The position numbers were made by a program, and so were the translations under genes. 64,000 nt of DNA from NCBI GenBank assembly GCA_008360975.2, contig CM039196.1, positions 10,706,263 through 10,770,262 on the forward strand, given 5' to 3'. The notes below the pieces were generated by a model. It worked only from the letters and a program-made list of their open reading frames with translations. It had not been told where the DNA came from and did no database searches. This document shows, piece by piece, positions 30,483-43,700 of the stretch; position 1 is the first letter of the stretch, and every line of letters begins with the position of its first letter. This DNA is from Lichenostomus cassidix (Eukaryota; Chordata; Aves; Passeriformes; Meliphagidae).

Positions 30483-31157
30483 TCAAACAATGATCCAGGA
30501 ACTGCATCATAAAGAAGAAAAAACCCCCAGAAATCAATGGGGAAGACCTGGAACTCAGCAGAACAACCCAGAAACAAACCCTGATTCTGGATCAGCAGCT
30601 CTCCAGCCCAGACTCCACTCCCATGGGAGCATTTCTTTTTCAGGTAGGGATTTAATCCCTGCCCAGGTCAGTCGGGCAGGCAAAGAGAGACAACCTCGGG
30701 CTGAGATCTGCCTGCAATCAGAATTCTCCCAGCAATCTTGGGGCCTTTGACAGGGTGATCCATCCCTGACAGGACCTGAAAGGAATAGCCCCTCTTCATC
30801 CTTACCCTGCTCCCTGCCAAATCCGGATTGGAATGGAGAGCGGAAATGTTTGTGTGGAGCGAGGAGAGCTGGTTGGAAAATTCGTGTCAAAACAGATTTC
30901 CATCAGCAAGTGACACCCTGTTGGCTTTGGCAAATTTTTGTTCAGGAACAAAGTGGAGGGAGGAAAAAAAAAAATGTAAATGTCAGCGTGGCCTTTTGAC
31001 ATTTTCCCCAACGCAAAGGATGGGCTTTCTTGCTTGGAAATGACTTTTCCTTGACATTCATTTTCTACAGCCAGCTCAAAACAAATCAGCCTTGCTACCA
31101 AAATGGGATTTGTTGACTACTCTAAGAGGCTTTTTTCCTTTTGGGATTGAATGTGCA
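30483..31157. other. Unique non-coding DNA
   Basis: Single-copy sequence. The part at 30850-31090 is AT-leaning and high in complexity (TTCGTGTCAAAACAG, GGCAAATTTTTGTTCAGG, GGCCTTTTGACATTTTCCCC), with a small A-run. Possibly constrained, unproven. Confidence 0.4.
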
Positions 31158-31285
31158 GAATTCCATGGATTGGTTTTGGTTGGAAGGGACCTTAGGGATT
31201 GTGTTGTCCCCACTCCCTGTCACGGGCAGGGACACCTTCCCCTAGACCAGGTTGCTCCAATCCTCATCCAACCTGGGATATTGGC
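31158..31285 (-). mobile_element. CR1 LINE 3' tip
   Basis: Inverted terminus CAGAATTCCATGGATTGGTT followed by TTGGTTGGAAGGGACCTTAG, GTCACGGGCAGGGACACCTT and CCCCTAGACCAGGTTGCTCC. Truncated after about 125 bp. Confidence 0.9.
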
Positions 31286-34200
31286 TTTTACCCCAATTCA
31301 GGAAAGGAAAAAACCAAAACAACCTTTCATTTTTTTTCTCTTGAGCTAAAGATTCATTCTTCCTCCCTGCCATCCTCACACCTGGATTTCTTTTCTTGCT
31401 CATCCTGCACTGACTGTCCCCTGAATTTTCAGCTCTAGCACTACCTTTATTCCAGCTTTTCTTCTCCCAGTCCCATGTTAACATCAGACCCCTCAGAAAA
31501 AACCCAAAAGCAACTTGGCTACCCCATGTACAGCTGGAATCCAGCAGATGGGAAGTGCTTACCTCGGAGATCACTGCTCATCCTTGGATTCCCAGGATTT
31601 CTCCCAGGGAAATTCTTCAGCAGCAGGAATTATCAGTGCCAGTCATAAGTAACCATCTTCTGCCATCCTTTCTCCAGCTAGGATTCATCCACCAGGGTTT
31701 CTCTCTCCTTCTCCTGCCAAAAAAAAATACAGAAATGTTGGGAGAAAAATCAACTGTGCCTTCTATAACACCAGCCCTGGTTGTTCAGCTCAGGCATTGT
31801 CTGGTGAAACACGATCTGCTTTTTCCTCTCCCAGATAGGTTCCCAAAGCAATTGGGAATTTAATTCAGGGGCTGTAATAGAGCTGCATTTTCCTTAAGCT
31901 TAACCATCTGCAGGGAAGTGTTTCCTCCACGCTGACTGTGTGGCTGTGGATCTGCAGGGATTGATCCTCACAACATCACTCCAGGGGCTGGAAAGGGCAC
32001 TGGGATCTCTGTCCTGGGGAGCTGCAGCTTGCTGAGACATGTGGAACATCATTTCTTTCCTTGGAGAGCAGAGTTGGACTGGAAGCTCTGGAAAATGGGG
32101 AGCTGGGACTTAGCACTGCAATATTTCCCAGCCTCTGAAAATGTCTCAAATCAACTCCTGCGTGACCTCAGCAGATGCAGCTCCCTGTGTCTGAGTGTTG
32201 GCATTGCAAACAGGTTCTGCAATGAGCCTGCAGAAGGAGCAGCTCTCAACAAAACCTCCCCAACCTCAGCTTTTTCAAACGCCAAGTGCCCCTTGGGTGC
32301 TGCAGAACATTGTGGCACAGGCAGAGCTTTGGCCTTGGCTGTGTCACCCTGCTCAGCCAAATCCCCAGTCCATGATGGTCAAACCCTCCCAGAACCGTGC
32401 AGGATCCATGAGGAAGAACCAGGGAAAGCAAGCCTGGAATCAGAAGGTTCAAATCCCTGTGCAGCTCTCACAAGGAATCCCAGGGGGAAGCAGCAACTCA
32501 GACAAAGATTGAGATCAGCCAGGCTAAACCTTGAATTTTCACCCAGCCAAAGCTGATGAAATCTCTGCTTCCTCATCCCCACATTCCCTGAATTTATCTT
32601 GCTAGAATCTACCTGAATATTCCCCCATGGCCTTTTCCATGCAGCTCTGCAGCACACAAAGCCAAGCCCTGCTCAGCTCCTGCCTCGCCCAGAGGGTTTT
32701 GAAGCTGATGCCAAGGATTTCCCTTGGCTTGGCAGCTGATTCCAGCTGAGGGCCAAATCCCAGCTGTGTGTCACACCAGGCAAAACCCAGGAGCATCTCC
32801 TCCCAGCTTGGTAGCCCTGGCGGAATTACAGCCTAAAATAACATCTCAATACCAAGGTTTGGGGAAGAGGACTCGGAGCATGGAGCCAAAAAGGGACATT
32901 TTGGGGCCACCAGGATGCATTCTGGAAGCAGAGAGATTCACCAAGGGGCTACAGGCTGCTGGACCTCCCCAGTGTGATGAAACTCAGCTGCTGAGGGCAG
33001 GAGAAAGCACTTTAGATAAGAGGTCAGCAGAGGGGAAAAAAGGAGCAAGGCTGGGGGATATTTGAGGCTGTCAATCACCAATTTCACCATCCCCTGTGGG
33101 CAAGGCTGGAATTCAGAGAGCCAGCAGCATCCCAGCAGTTTCCCTGCAGGCAGGACAGCCAGCATCTCAGCTCAGGTGACCCTGCTGCACATCAGTACCC
33201 TCCTGGGGGGGAAAAAATACCCCCAAGCCCAGAGCCAGTGACCCTGAGAGAGAGAAATCCAGGCTGACAATTGATTGGTGACATCAACCAACACCTGAGC
33301 ACTGCCTGCTCCTCATGACACAGGTGGGAGGGCAAGGGATGCTTCCCAAAGTCCCACCTGGCCTCACACGGCCCGTGCTGCCCCTTCCAGGTGCTGTCAG
33401 CAGGGACAATCGATGTGTCCCTGCTCTCCCTCCCTTTGCTGACAAATGACGAGTTCAGGGTCAAGAGCAGAGGCTGTGCTGACAAGGCAGGGAGGGAGAG
33501 AAAGCCCAGGCTTGCTACTCCAAGGAGCCTTTCAGCGTTGCCTCTCTTGAATAAAAAAGGAAAAAAAGAAAAGTAGAGCTGAATAGGCGATTAAACAAAC
33601 ACACTCACTGCAAATTATTGCTTGAGTTCCCTCCAAACTGGAGCCCAGCAGAGCAGTGTTGGAGCTGACAGAGAATCCAGCTCTAAAACCCTGATCAGAA
33701 TATCAAACTCTTATCATTTTTACCCAAAAAGGCATCTCTTTTGGGATGTTAAAGCTGCAGAATCCCAGTCCCTGTGAAGGGAAAGCTGCTGTCAGGAAGC
33801 TGTGCTGCCCACACTGACCACCTCCAGAGAGAGGGATTTGGGGTGGGGGAAACCTCTGCACAGCTTGGTGACAAGGCAAGGACAAAAAAAGGAGCAATTC
33901 TGACCCTTCAAGACACGAGACAAGTGACTCACAGGGCTGAAGGTCACCCAGGAGGGAGGCTGGGGACAAACTGCCCACAGGAGAAGGCCATGGGGCACCT
34001 GAGGGGACAAATTACCTGCAGCACATCCACAGTCCATCCAGGAGAGCAGGGACATCCCACACACAGTGCCATCACTCAGAGCTGCCATTAAACAGAGCTG
34101 CAGAGCCCTGGGAAGAGGAGGGCAGGGTGGAGACCCCAGGTGAAGCTCATCAGGGTAATTAAAGCCAATTAGTGCCTCAGGATGACAACTTGCACCTGCT

Positions 34201-34348
34201 GCTGTCAGAGCCTCCCGGGGGAAAATCCACTTGGGGGAAACATCTTGCAAGGGCAGCAGGGCAGGCTGGGGAGGAGCCAGCAGAGGGACCTGCTGGGGTG
34301 GCTTTGTGTGGTGACAGATGTGTGACGCTGCAGGGAAAAGCCATTTCA
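31286..34348. other. Unique non-coding DNA
   Basis: Three kilobases of single-copy sequence. Open frames reach 203 codons (33792-34403, minus strand) and 175 codons (32029-32556, plus strand), both without recognisable domains and overlapped by frames in other phases. GGTTCAAATCC at 32449 resembles a tRNA B box, but no A box or clover-leaf fits. Confidence 0.4.
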
Positions 34349-34421
34349 CGGAATTCACAGAATGAACGAGGCTGGAAAAGACCTTGGAGATGGTCGAGTC
34401 CATTCCTCAGTGTCCCACAGG
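34349..34421 (-). mobile_element. CR1 LINE 3' tip
   Basis: GGAATTCACAGAATGAACGA, GGCTGGAAAAGACCTTGGAG and ATGGTCGAGTCCATTCC match the inverted tip of a CR1 subfamily with GGTTGGAAAAGACCT. Only about 70 bp remain. Confidence 0.65.
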
Positions 34422-35364
34422 TACCTGGGAACTGTAGGATGCTTCCCCTGCACTTTTCCCAGATGAAAGTCTTCCCTCGGAGTTCTCCTTCCCAACCCAC
34501 CCTCTCCCAAAGCTGGGTGACTCTGTCACCAAGCCACCTCTGTCCCCAAGGCCACAACCCTCAGCTCTGGGCACCTGCATAAGAGAAAGGAGAAAAACTT
34601 TGGATAAGCCAAAATTCAGGATGACTCAAACACTGCTTTTGGAGCACGACCAGACTTTGAAGGGGCAGAGTCTTGTGCAACCTCAGATTTAATCAAGGCT
34701 GTTCCTTGTGTCACATTCAGTTTGTTCATGTTCATGTGCCATGGGAATGTCCAGGGAATCACAAACCAGGGGATGGTTTGGCACCTCAAAGCTCATTCCA
34801 TTCCCACCAGGAGGGCAGAGGGAAGCAGGCAGGGGAGGAGGGAATTCCAAGCACTGTCTGCTGATTGCTGGAGTTTCCAAGAGGTCTTGCACAGCAGAGG
34901 GAGGCCTTTGGAGCAAACTTTGACTTTTTGCCAGGCCTAGGCCGCGTGCTGCTTTGTATTAATTTGTGTAACTTCAGGAATGAACCGTGCTTGGCTTGTC
35001 TATGAATTTTAAAGGAATTGTTAACACGTTTTTATGAATGGAGGAGGAGGTGCTGCCTGCTTGTTGTTCCTAGCGGAGGAAATCCGTCACGGGTTTTTCG
35101 CAAAATAAAACTTTATTGAGCTGTAATAAACAGATACTTCTGAAAAACACTTCAGACCACAGAGCCAAGGGGAAGGTGCTTGACTGCTTCAGCACCAGTC
35201 GCAGGTCTGTGAAGAAATATCTGCATTAAAGCTGCTTTTTGTCATTGCTAACAGCAGGAAAGGAGGTGCAGAAATGTGCTGGGGATGGGTTGATGATGAA
35301 CCCACAGAGGTGTCTGGGCTGAGCAAGAGTCCCCAAAGCAGCTTCCTGTAGCCAGTTTGGAGAT
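34422..35364. other. Unique non-coding DNA
   Basis: Single-copy sequence. 34940-35130 is a high-complexity AT-leaning stretch (GCTTTGTATTAATTTGTG, GGAATTGTTAACACG, CAAAATAAAACTTTATTGAG), possibly constrained. Confidence 0.4.
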
Positions 35365-35421
35365 TCTTAATGCACTGGGTGATTTTTGTAATCTTTTCCA
35401 ACCTTCATGATTCCAAGATGC
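35365..35421 (+). mobile_element. CR1 LINE 3' tip
   Basis: GGTGATTTTTGTAATCTTTT followed by CCAACCTTCATGATTCCAAG is the sense-strand tip of a CR1 subfamily ending in CTTTTCCAACCTTAATGATTCT. Very short. Confidence 0.65.
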
Positions 35422-36867
35422 TCTGCAGGACCAAAAGCTGCCTGGGATTGGGACACAGGAATAACCCACCCCCCTTGCTCTCTGCTCCCAGCCATCCTCT
35501 CCCATCCTTCCTCATGAGATGCTTGGGAAACACAACCTCCCACATCTATTTCTTCATCCCCTTCCAGCAAAGGGGATTCTGCTTAGGGTTGTTATTGGGG
35601 CATAGGGAAAGCTGGAGGGTTTTCCTGGAGAAATCTGAATTAAGTCAGCTTTAATTAAAACCAGAGGAGCCAAGTCACTATGGTGAGTCCCTCCTCCTTC
35701 TGCTCCCCCTGCCAGCTGGATTTTGGGAAAGTGGGGACACAGAGCTGGGGAAAAGACACCTGTGCTAAAGGGAGAACATTTTGGTGGCCATTCAGTGAAA
35801 TTTCTCCTCTCCCTCTGTTCCAGAGCCTCAAGGCTGAAAAACTTCAGATATCTGTGATCAGAGAGAGAGAGAGAAAGGGAAGGTGAGAGACAGAGACCTG
35901 CAGGTCTCCAGGATCTCCAAGGCTTTGGCTTCTCCACAGCACCCAGTAGAGGGAGCAGAGCATGTCCTGGTGTGGGATGAAGGCAACTCCCCAGTGTGTA
36001 ACAGAAGTTTAAATAACAGGGAATAAAAATGAGATCCAGGCCGAGAGAAAGCCCAAGGTGGGAAAGTTCACAGCGCTGCCTGTTCCTGCAGGCTGAGCTC
36101 TCCAAAACCCAACCCTCCCAGCCAGGAGACAGACCAGTCCTGCTCCTTTCCCTCCCAAAAATCCAAGTCATTCATCTTGGAATGGGAAACCAGGCCTGGA
36201 AAACCAACGGGCTGGCTCTTGGTGCTTCCATTAGGTTTGTGTTACTGAGTTATTCAGGAAAGGTCCTGCAGGCTGCATGGCCAGTCCCTGGCTGGCTTCC
36301 AAGGATTATTTCAGCTTTTCCATATTTTCTGGGTCTCGCTGTGAGTGTGTGGCTTGGGCCAGTGCGCTGATGGATGTTGCTAAAAATGCAGGCTGGAAAA
36401 AATGTGTTTTGGAATGTCTCTGGATTGCTTTTGGTAGGGAGCTTCTGGAGATCACCAGGGTTTGTTGTTAAAATCAGCCTCCCAGGCAATTCCCTGTCCG
36501 TGCATTTGGCTGCCTTTTCCTGCTGCTCCAGCACAGGAGACAGATCTTCAGAGCTCATGAGCAGAACAAGGAAAACACAACTTTTGGTGTTCCCTTTGTG
36601 AAAAGCAAACTTTGATTTTCCCTTGGTTTTGTGTGCCTTTGTGGCTCTGCTGTCCCACTGGAGATGTGCTTGGGATGGGATCATTTTGTGGCATCTCCCT
36701 GATGCTGCTGGGTGGGATCCTCAGCCCCTGGTCAAACTATTTTTCCATAGGTTATCCCAGCAGAAAATGAGCTTTTCCATCTCTCCTGGTGCTGACCAGC
36801 ACAGCTGGAGGATATACAACAAACTTGTCCAAACATCCTCAGAATAAAGGGGAAGTAGCAGCTTTTC
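35422..36867. other. Unique non-coding DNA
   Basis: Single-copy sequence. The 205-codon minus-strand frame at 35554-36171 encodes nothing recognisable. CCAGTAGAGGGAG near 35945 matches the CTCF core except for one key C and is not called. Confidence 0.4.
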
Positions 36868-36916
36868 TCCATCCATCCATCCATCCATCCATCCATCCAT
36901 CCATCCATCCATCCCA
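36868..36916. repeat. (CATC)n microsatellite, about 12 copies
   Basis: A pure tetranucleotide tract of CATC units without interruption, likely length-polymorphic. Open frames across it are artefacts. Confidence 0.98.
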
Positions 36917-39357
36917 CCCCAGGCTGGGATGCACTGAATCCCCCAAGGAATGCATTTCTCTTTCTCCTCTAAGCTTAAATCAGCAGCTTCAATCCACCAA
37001 ACTCTTGGATCACAAAACCCAGAGCCAAATTCATTCTGTCCAGAGCTGCACAGAGCCCAGGACATCTTGAAGCCAAAAAAGACAAGGTTGATCCACGACT
37101 TTTACAGTCAAACCAAATACTTGAAGTACACTTGAAATATCAGCACCACCAAGGCACAAACTCCAGATGATTTCAACATTGCGAGGCTCGAGGCAAAGAC
37201 AACTTTCAACAGCCCAAATCTGCAAGAGAAGTTTGTAAAAAAAAATGCGCCAGGAAAGAAGGAAATTTAAAAAAAGCAGGAATAAAGATGGGTTTTTCAC
37301 TCTGCGGCTCCTGAGCTCGTAGGAGGTCACTTTTCCCGGCGATTCTCTGCGAGTGCGAGTGTCAGAAATTGGCTTTATTTAAAGAAAATGCAAGTTCAAG
37401 TAATGACAGGGCTCCAGGAGCCAAGACTCTAAGAAAAACACGGAGTATTCCGAGAGCTGGCGGCGCTGCCTGTGGAAAAGGAGTGAGTCACGGTGTCCTT
37501 TTGGACTCGAGCGCGGGGGAAGCAGCCCAGCGTGGCTCGTGTGGCTCAGAGCCCACTGGCCACCTCCCCAGCGGGGCTGGGACACATCCAGGGATGCTGG
37601 GAGCAGGGATGCAGAGCCCAGCGTGCCCTCAGCCACCTGCCTGGGGGGCTGGAGGAGAGATGAGAGAGGGGAATCCCTGCATTTAGAGGCACGGTGGAGC
37701 TGTGAGCCTCGCAGGGGAGTAAAATCCCCTTTTTTCTGGGAAAACACTCTGAAATAACGTCCTTCTCATTCCTTTTCCATTTCCTTTTTCTGCCCAGTGC
37801 CAGCAGGAAAGGGAAGAGGGAGGATCAAGCCCTCATGGCCCAGGGGGAGCAGAGACATGTTCAGCACGGCTGGAAGAATCCAATCAATATCCCAGCAGCT
37901 GCTTTGTTGTTTTGCTTGTACCTGATGTCCTTCCAGGCTGCCACCTCCTCCCTGCCAGCTTTGTCCTGCCTGTGTCCCTGGGCTCAGAGCACCTGAGTTA
38001 AATTGAGTTTTCCAAGGGAGTCCTTGAGAGTCAGAGAAACTCCTCTGGAAGTCAGAGAAATGTTGGAAGCAGCAGGAGGAAGACCATCCCTGGAGGAAGG
38101 AGCAGCACCTGTCTGATCACAATATCTGTCCCAGCTGGCATCAGGAAGCTCTGGAGGTGCTGGTTGGGTGGCAGCATTGGAGAGGGAAAAATCCTGTCCA
38201 TAGATTTCCCTCTGCCCTCCTTCCCAGCACAGGGAGTTTGGGAGATGCTGCTGCCTTGATCCAACCTGTTGTGCCCAGAACGGGGCTGCTGCCAGATGAA
38301 GTTCGCATTAAATATATATTTAAAAAATTAAAATGTTGTTTTCAGGTGTGCTGCAGCTCCCAAGGAGCTGTCCCTGGCCCCATGGCAAAGGAATAATTCC
38401 CTTTTTCAGGGAACAGGAGGTCAGCTCTGCCTCACCTCTGGTTCACACTGCGCTGATCAGTGCTGCCTCGAATGCACAATTAATTAATTGCAGCAAATAT
38501 TGCACTCCGTGGTGTAGACCAGGGCAGGATGAGCCTGGAGAATCCCAGCACTCTCTCTGTGCTGTTTTTGTGCTCAGCCTGGCTGTGAGGAGGTTGGGAT
38601 CAGGAGGTTGGGATCAGGAGCTCAGGGCTGGGGACACGGTGACAGCAGCAGTGACAAGGCTGTGGCTCCCCTGGGACAGCAGAGAGCAGATTCCAGCAGC
38701 TCCCTGTGGATGGGGAGGATCCTCCCAGCACATCAGGGTCTGAGGAATGAGCTGTCCAGCCAGATTTTGGGTGATTTCACTCGGATCCTATGAAGGCCAC
38801 CCTCAAAGTCCCATAACTCAGTCACTTTTTCACCCAGACTAAACTCATTTTCTCCCTCACTGCTCTTTAATTGGCTCCAGAGGATGAAGAACTCCTGTTC
38901 TGCCTCACAGCAATGAAGACACCAGTAATTCCACCTAATTCCAGCCATCCCAGCTATGGGAATGGCAGATCCTCTGGCATGATTTCTGTCACCTGCTTTG
39001 CTCCACACCAGGCTCCAGCCAGCTCCACTTGCTTTTTTCAGCCAAGCACATTTCATTTTTCACTCCCCACTGTCATCCCCTTCCCTCTCTCATTCAGGAA
39101 CTTCACCCACTCTTTCTATCACAGCCTGTGTCTCTCTGCTGCCCTGCACCATAAATCAGCATTAATTATGCTGCTAAAACCCTCTAAAAAATCCTCCCCT
39201 GTCCTCATTATTATTATTTATCTCAGCCTGAAGGTGACACATCCAAACTCGAGCTCCTCCTCAATCCTAGAAAGGATTTTAATGGGTTTGTGGGCTTGGC
39301 AGCCCAACTGCACCACCTGAGGCAGAGTTTCCTAACGGGGCTGCAATTCCTGATTCT
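36917..39357. other. Unique non-coding DNA
   Basis: Single-copy sequence. 37160-37460 mixes AT-rich text and several CpGs (ATTGCGAGGCTCGAGGC, TTTTCCCGGCGATTC). 38455-38515 has GCACAATTAATTAATTGCAG, a near-palindrome of homeodomain cores. No exon was recognised. Confidence 0.4.
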
Positions 39358-39490
39358 GCATCATGGAATCCTGGAGTGGCTGGGGCTGGAAGGGACCTGA
39401 AAGGTCACCTCAAACACACCTTCCACTACACCATTGCTCCAAGCCCTGTCCAGCCTGGCTTAGGACACTTTCAGAGATGGGACATCCCTT
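39358..39490 (-). mobile_element. CR1 LINE 3' tip
   Basis: Inverted tip CATCATGGAATCCTGGAGTG, GGGCTGGAAGGGACCTGAAA, CACACCTTCCACTACACCAT, GCTCCAAGCCCTGTCCAGCC and GAGATGGGACATCCC. Truncated. Confidence 0.9.
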
Positions 39491-40324
39491 AGTTTGGGTT
39501 TGTTGGTCCCCTGGGGATGATTCCCAGCCTGGTCCCACTGTCCCTTCATGGCTGGGGTCAGGATGAAGGGCTTGGAGCCACATTTCCCTTGCCTTGGGAT
39601 CGCTGTTCCCAAGGCTGTGTGTTGGAATCTCCTGATTAATCCTCACAGACAAATCTGCTCTGGGATTTTCAGGCTGGTTAAGGTGCCAAAGTGTTCATAA
39701 TTTTTCCACTCTGGGTTATCCCATAAACTGAAGGAGTTGCAGCTCAGTAATTCTGGGCAGTGCAGCAAAACCTGTGTGTGTGAATAAAAAAACCAATCCA
39801 GCCTCTGCCTCCCTGAACAGGAAAAACAAATAGAAGAACTGAATTGAAGGTAAAAACGTTGGAAGACTGCTCTCCTTCCTGAACAAACCCAGCAGGGCAG
39901 CCAAGGTGGCAGCTCCTGCTTTGGAGAGAGTCCCCAAAGTGCCACCATGCTGCAATGCCAGCTCTCCCTTCCCTGGTGCCAGCTCTCTCCCCTCACACCT
40001 CCTGCATTTTCCAGCCCACCTCCTCCAGGCAGAAAAGGCAGAACGAGCTGATCTCCATCCCCTGGGATCAATAATGCACAGGAATATCGATCCCACACTT
40101 GTCACTCTGCACGGATGTGGCACTGCTGGATCCTGGATCCCTAACCTTGAGCTGTGCCTGGTGTCTGGGAAATCCCACCCAGTCCTGGCAACAGCCTGGA
40201 GAGAGAGAGAACAGCCTGAGAGCAGCCAGGTCCTGGAAAACACACCAGGTGCCACTGTCCCCACGGGAATGCTGAGTGCCACTGTCCCCACAGGAATGCT
40301 GCTGGTTGATGACAGTGCTCAGGC
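39491..40324. other. Unique non-coding DNA
   Basis: Single-copy sequence. A 29-bp unit (GTGCCACTGTCCCCAC plus GGGAATGCTGA) is repeated twice at 40249-40306. The 191-codon minus-strand frame has no recognisable product. Confidence 0.4.
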
Positions 40325-40790
40325 ATGCCTTCCCTGCTTCCCTGTCTTTTTCCTGCTTCCTCATCTCCTTCCCTGTCTCCTTCCCTGCTTCTCTGCCTGC
40401 TTTCCTGCTTGATTCCCTGCTTCCCTGTCACTTCACTGTCTCCTTCCCTGCTTCCCTCCTTCTTCCCTGCTTCTCTGTCTCCTTCCCTGCCTCCCTGTCT
40501 CTTCCCTGTCTCCTTCCCTGCCTGTTCCCTGCTTCCCTGCCACTTCTCTGCCTCTTCCCTGCTTGATTCCCTGTTTCCCTGTCTCCTTCCTGGCCTCTTC
40601 CCTGCTTTCCTGCTTGATTCCCTGTTTCCCAGCCTCTTCCCTGCTTCCCTGTCTCCTTCCCTACTCTATTCCCTGCTTCATCTCTACTTGATTCTCTGCT
40701 TCCTTGACTACTTTGCATCTTCCCTGCTTCCCTGCCTTCTTCTGTGCCTCTTCCCTGCTTCCTTCTTCCCTGCCTGCTCCATCCCCCAAG
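40325..40790. repeat. Polypyrimidine minisatellite
   Basis: About 465 bp of nearly pure C/T with sparse G and A, built from CTTCCCTGCTTCCCTGTCTC-like words with an irregular period of roughly 9-11 bp and its multiples. TTGATTCCCTG recurs as a sub-motif. The plus strand is pyrimidine-rich and the minus strand purine-rich, and long open frames on both strands (227 and 143 codons) follow from this bias. Such tracts can form triplex DNA. Confidence 0.95.
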
Positions 40791-43700
40791 TTGCCAGCAG
40801 CTCCTGCACTCAGCAAAAAGAGGAGGGAAAAGTAGCCACCGTCCCCTTGCTGGGTTCAAATCCCACTTTCCCTAAAAACCAAAGGCGATGGAGCTGTTCA
40901 GGGTGGGATGCATGGGAAGAGAAGGATTTTAGACTCATTTCAAAGTGTGCAGAGAGCAAGGGACTGATTGTCTCCTCTTCTGCATGGAGTATTATTTGGA
41001 AGCATTGACATTTGGATTTGAGATCAGGAATGATTTTGTTGTTTGTTTTAGGGGAAAATCAGGCAAAGGGAGATAGGTAAGAAATTCCAAGTGCTTTAGG
41101 AGGTACCCAAAAACCTCAGGACAACTCGATATAATCCTAGAACAGGAATAACTTTGGAAATCCATGGCTCCATCTCAGTCAACTCAGGCAGAAAAAGCCC
41201 CAAAAGCATTAGGAACAGGCTCAGTTTGAGGGCTGAAGGCAGCTGGATAGAGGGGGAACATGGAATTCCCAAATTCCTGGGAGCAGGAGCTCAGCCAGGC
41301 TGGAAAAGGCACAAGGGACAGAGCTCTCCCAAAGGCCCCAAATTCAGGAAATGTTTGAATCAGAGCTCACCCTTTATCTGGCACCTGCTCATCCAGCCAT
41401 GGAGCCACAGGAAACCAAGCTCTGATCCTCTTTGATCAACTTTAAATAAAAAAAAATTAAAAAGCAAGGAAAAGCCTTTCATAAAGCAGAGACTTCTGGA
41501 GTTTTCCTGATGTCAAGAGGATTGGGATTGCGAGGAAATGTAAACTCTGTTGCTAAAACAGAGACACTAAAAGACAACAAAGAGGATTTCCATCCTAGAG
41601 AGGGGTGTGGGTGCCAAAATACACCTCAACAACACTGGAGAGAGAAAAATTTTGAATAACTCCACCTACTTAAAGACAGTTCAGTTTTAGTATCTATTCT
41701 TGCCCAGATTTGGGGTTATTCTGGTTTTATCCCATTCCTGTGGAAGTTCTCACAAGACCAATAGCAAGACTTTGTTACAAAACCTTGAATTCCCATCAAA
41801 CCCCATTGCTCTGACTGGAGAAGATCCCCTTTGCTCCTGTGCAGCTACAAACCAGTAGCAAACAAGTTTGATTAATTGGACCTGGATTAGTGCTAAAGGA
41901 ATTTTTTTTGGCCACAGTTCTGTTTTGAAGCCAAATAAGTACAACTCCAATCAGAGCAAACACATTTCTTAAGCACAAATAATTTGGCAAAGCACAGCAA
42001 GGGAGGAAACTCCAACACTTTGCTTGATTATTTTAAAGCAAAGCTTTTAATTCCAGACCCCTTCCAGCTAAAAATGTCTGTTTATTTCCAAATGACTCTC
42101 GAGCTTTCTTGAAAACAAAATGTTGTTCATTTCAAATTGAATAGAAGAGGGGTTTTGACATGACAATATTGCTGCTTGTTATCTAATATATCAAAATAAA
42201 ATGTCACTGTTCATTCTCCTGCTAACTAAACTGACACCATTTCTTTCTGTGCATTAAAGAACTCAAAACCACAGGCTAAAATAAAGTATTTTTTGGGGGG
42301 GAGAAGGGCTGGATGTTCAATCTTAAATACTATTTTCCCTCTGGATTTCAGGCACGTCTGTAAATATTTTTTGACTGAGGCTTGGGGGAGGAAATTTCAA
42401 TGGGTTAAATTTCCCTTTAACCATCACCAACTTGAGGAGATCCAGTCCTGAGCTATCCCCTCCTCTTTCCCAAACCCCAGCCTTCACCAGCCAGGAATTC
42501 CCTCTGATTTCCTCCTCCAACCACTTGATTCCCCCTGTTTCCTTTATTATCCCCTTTCCCCATCCCTGACATGCTCTTGGCAGCCTCCTGGCAGATAATC
42601 GGGTTGTAACGCTCCAGCCCAGCCGAGCCGCGACAAAGCAAAAAGCAGTGATAAAAACCAGTGATGGATTTGCAGATCAGAGGCAGAGCAGGCAGGGCTG
42701 GGGGACTTTTGATCAGCACAGAGCACACGTTCCTCGCTGGTGCTGTAATTCAGCAGCCACTGGATTTGTCTGGCTCGATTGTCAGCCTGGGCTTGGGGTT
42801 GGAGCCTGGAGTTCTGGCTGCAAAAATCAGCTCCTTCCCCCTGGGGATTGGACGTGGCTCCTATTTTCTGCTCTCCCAGATATTTCTCAGCACAAATCCT
42901 GCCAAAGGCTGGATGTGTCCTAAAAGGCCTCGATTCTCTGGCAGCCACCCTTTGAATCTTGGGTTAAACCTGAAAAACTTACGAGGGAACGGGAAACTTT
43001 GATGGAAGGTTTAGGGATAAAAAAATTAAAAAAAAGTTAAAAAGCCAGCAATAACAACAACCCACAAAAAATAAAGCCAAGCCACCCAGCTGATGGCCCT
43101 GCAAAGTTCTCCTGTCCTACATTATTGATTTGGTGACACCTCTGCTGCCTGACCCATTAAACACGGCTCACCGGCAAGGTGTCAGACATTCCAGTGGCAC
43201 TTTGTGACATCCTCAGCCTCTCCTGGAGGTGTTGGGGTGTTGGACATCTCCTCAGCTTTTCAATTCCCTTGCTTTAGCAGCAAATTCCCATCAATCCTCA
43301 AGTGAGAGGGATTTGTTCATACCCCAGTTTGTAGGAACTCCTCCCAGTCTGTGTCATGACTCCCCTGGGGTGATACTGGTTTGGGGTCATTTACCCAAAT
43401 TAGCATCCAAGGTCCCATTTGGGATATGGGAGGGGACTGACACCTCAAAAGCTCTTTCTTTCCCCCTAAAAACAGCAGCTGGTTGGGAAAATGGTCTCTT
43501 GGGCTGCTCATCACCTTCCATAGGCTTCCATGGATGGAGTCTGGACAACTGGAGAAATGGTTTGGAGATGTGAAATTATTTGAGGAGAATCCCACAGTGC
43601 TGGGCTCCAGACACACTCCCAAAATTTACTGGGACACATAACAGGGTTGTGGATCACACAGACTCACAGGAAGGTCCTTTCCAGGCAAAAGCAGGGTTGG

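Noticed and set aside
32440..32470. tRNA or Pol III B box (GGTTCAAATCC)
   Set aside because: No A box at a suitable distance and no clover-leaf; a lone 11-bp match is expected by chance.
35938..35958. Second CTCF site
   Set aside because: CCAGTAGAGGGAG lacks the essential C in the GGCR end of the core, and the context is not GC-rich.
40824..40873. tRNA-like fold
   Set aside because: A 7-bp terminal stem and a T-arm-like hairpin around TTCAAAT are present, but the whole is only 50 nt, with no D or anticodon arm.
40325..41008. 227-codon Leu/Ser/Pro-rich frame
   Set aside because: Polypyrimidine tract translated as CTT/TCC/CCC codons; the opposite strand is equally open.
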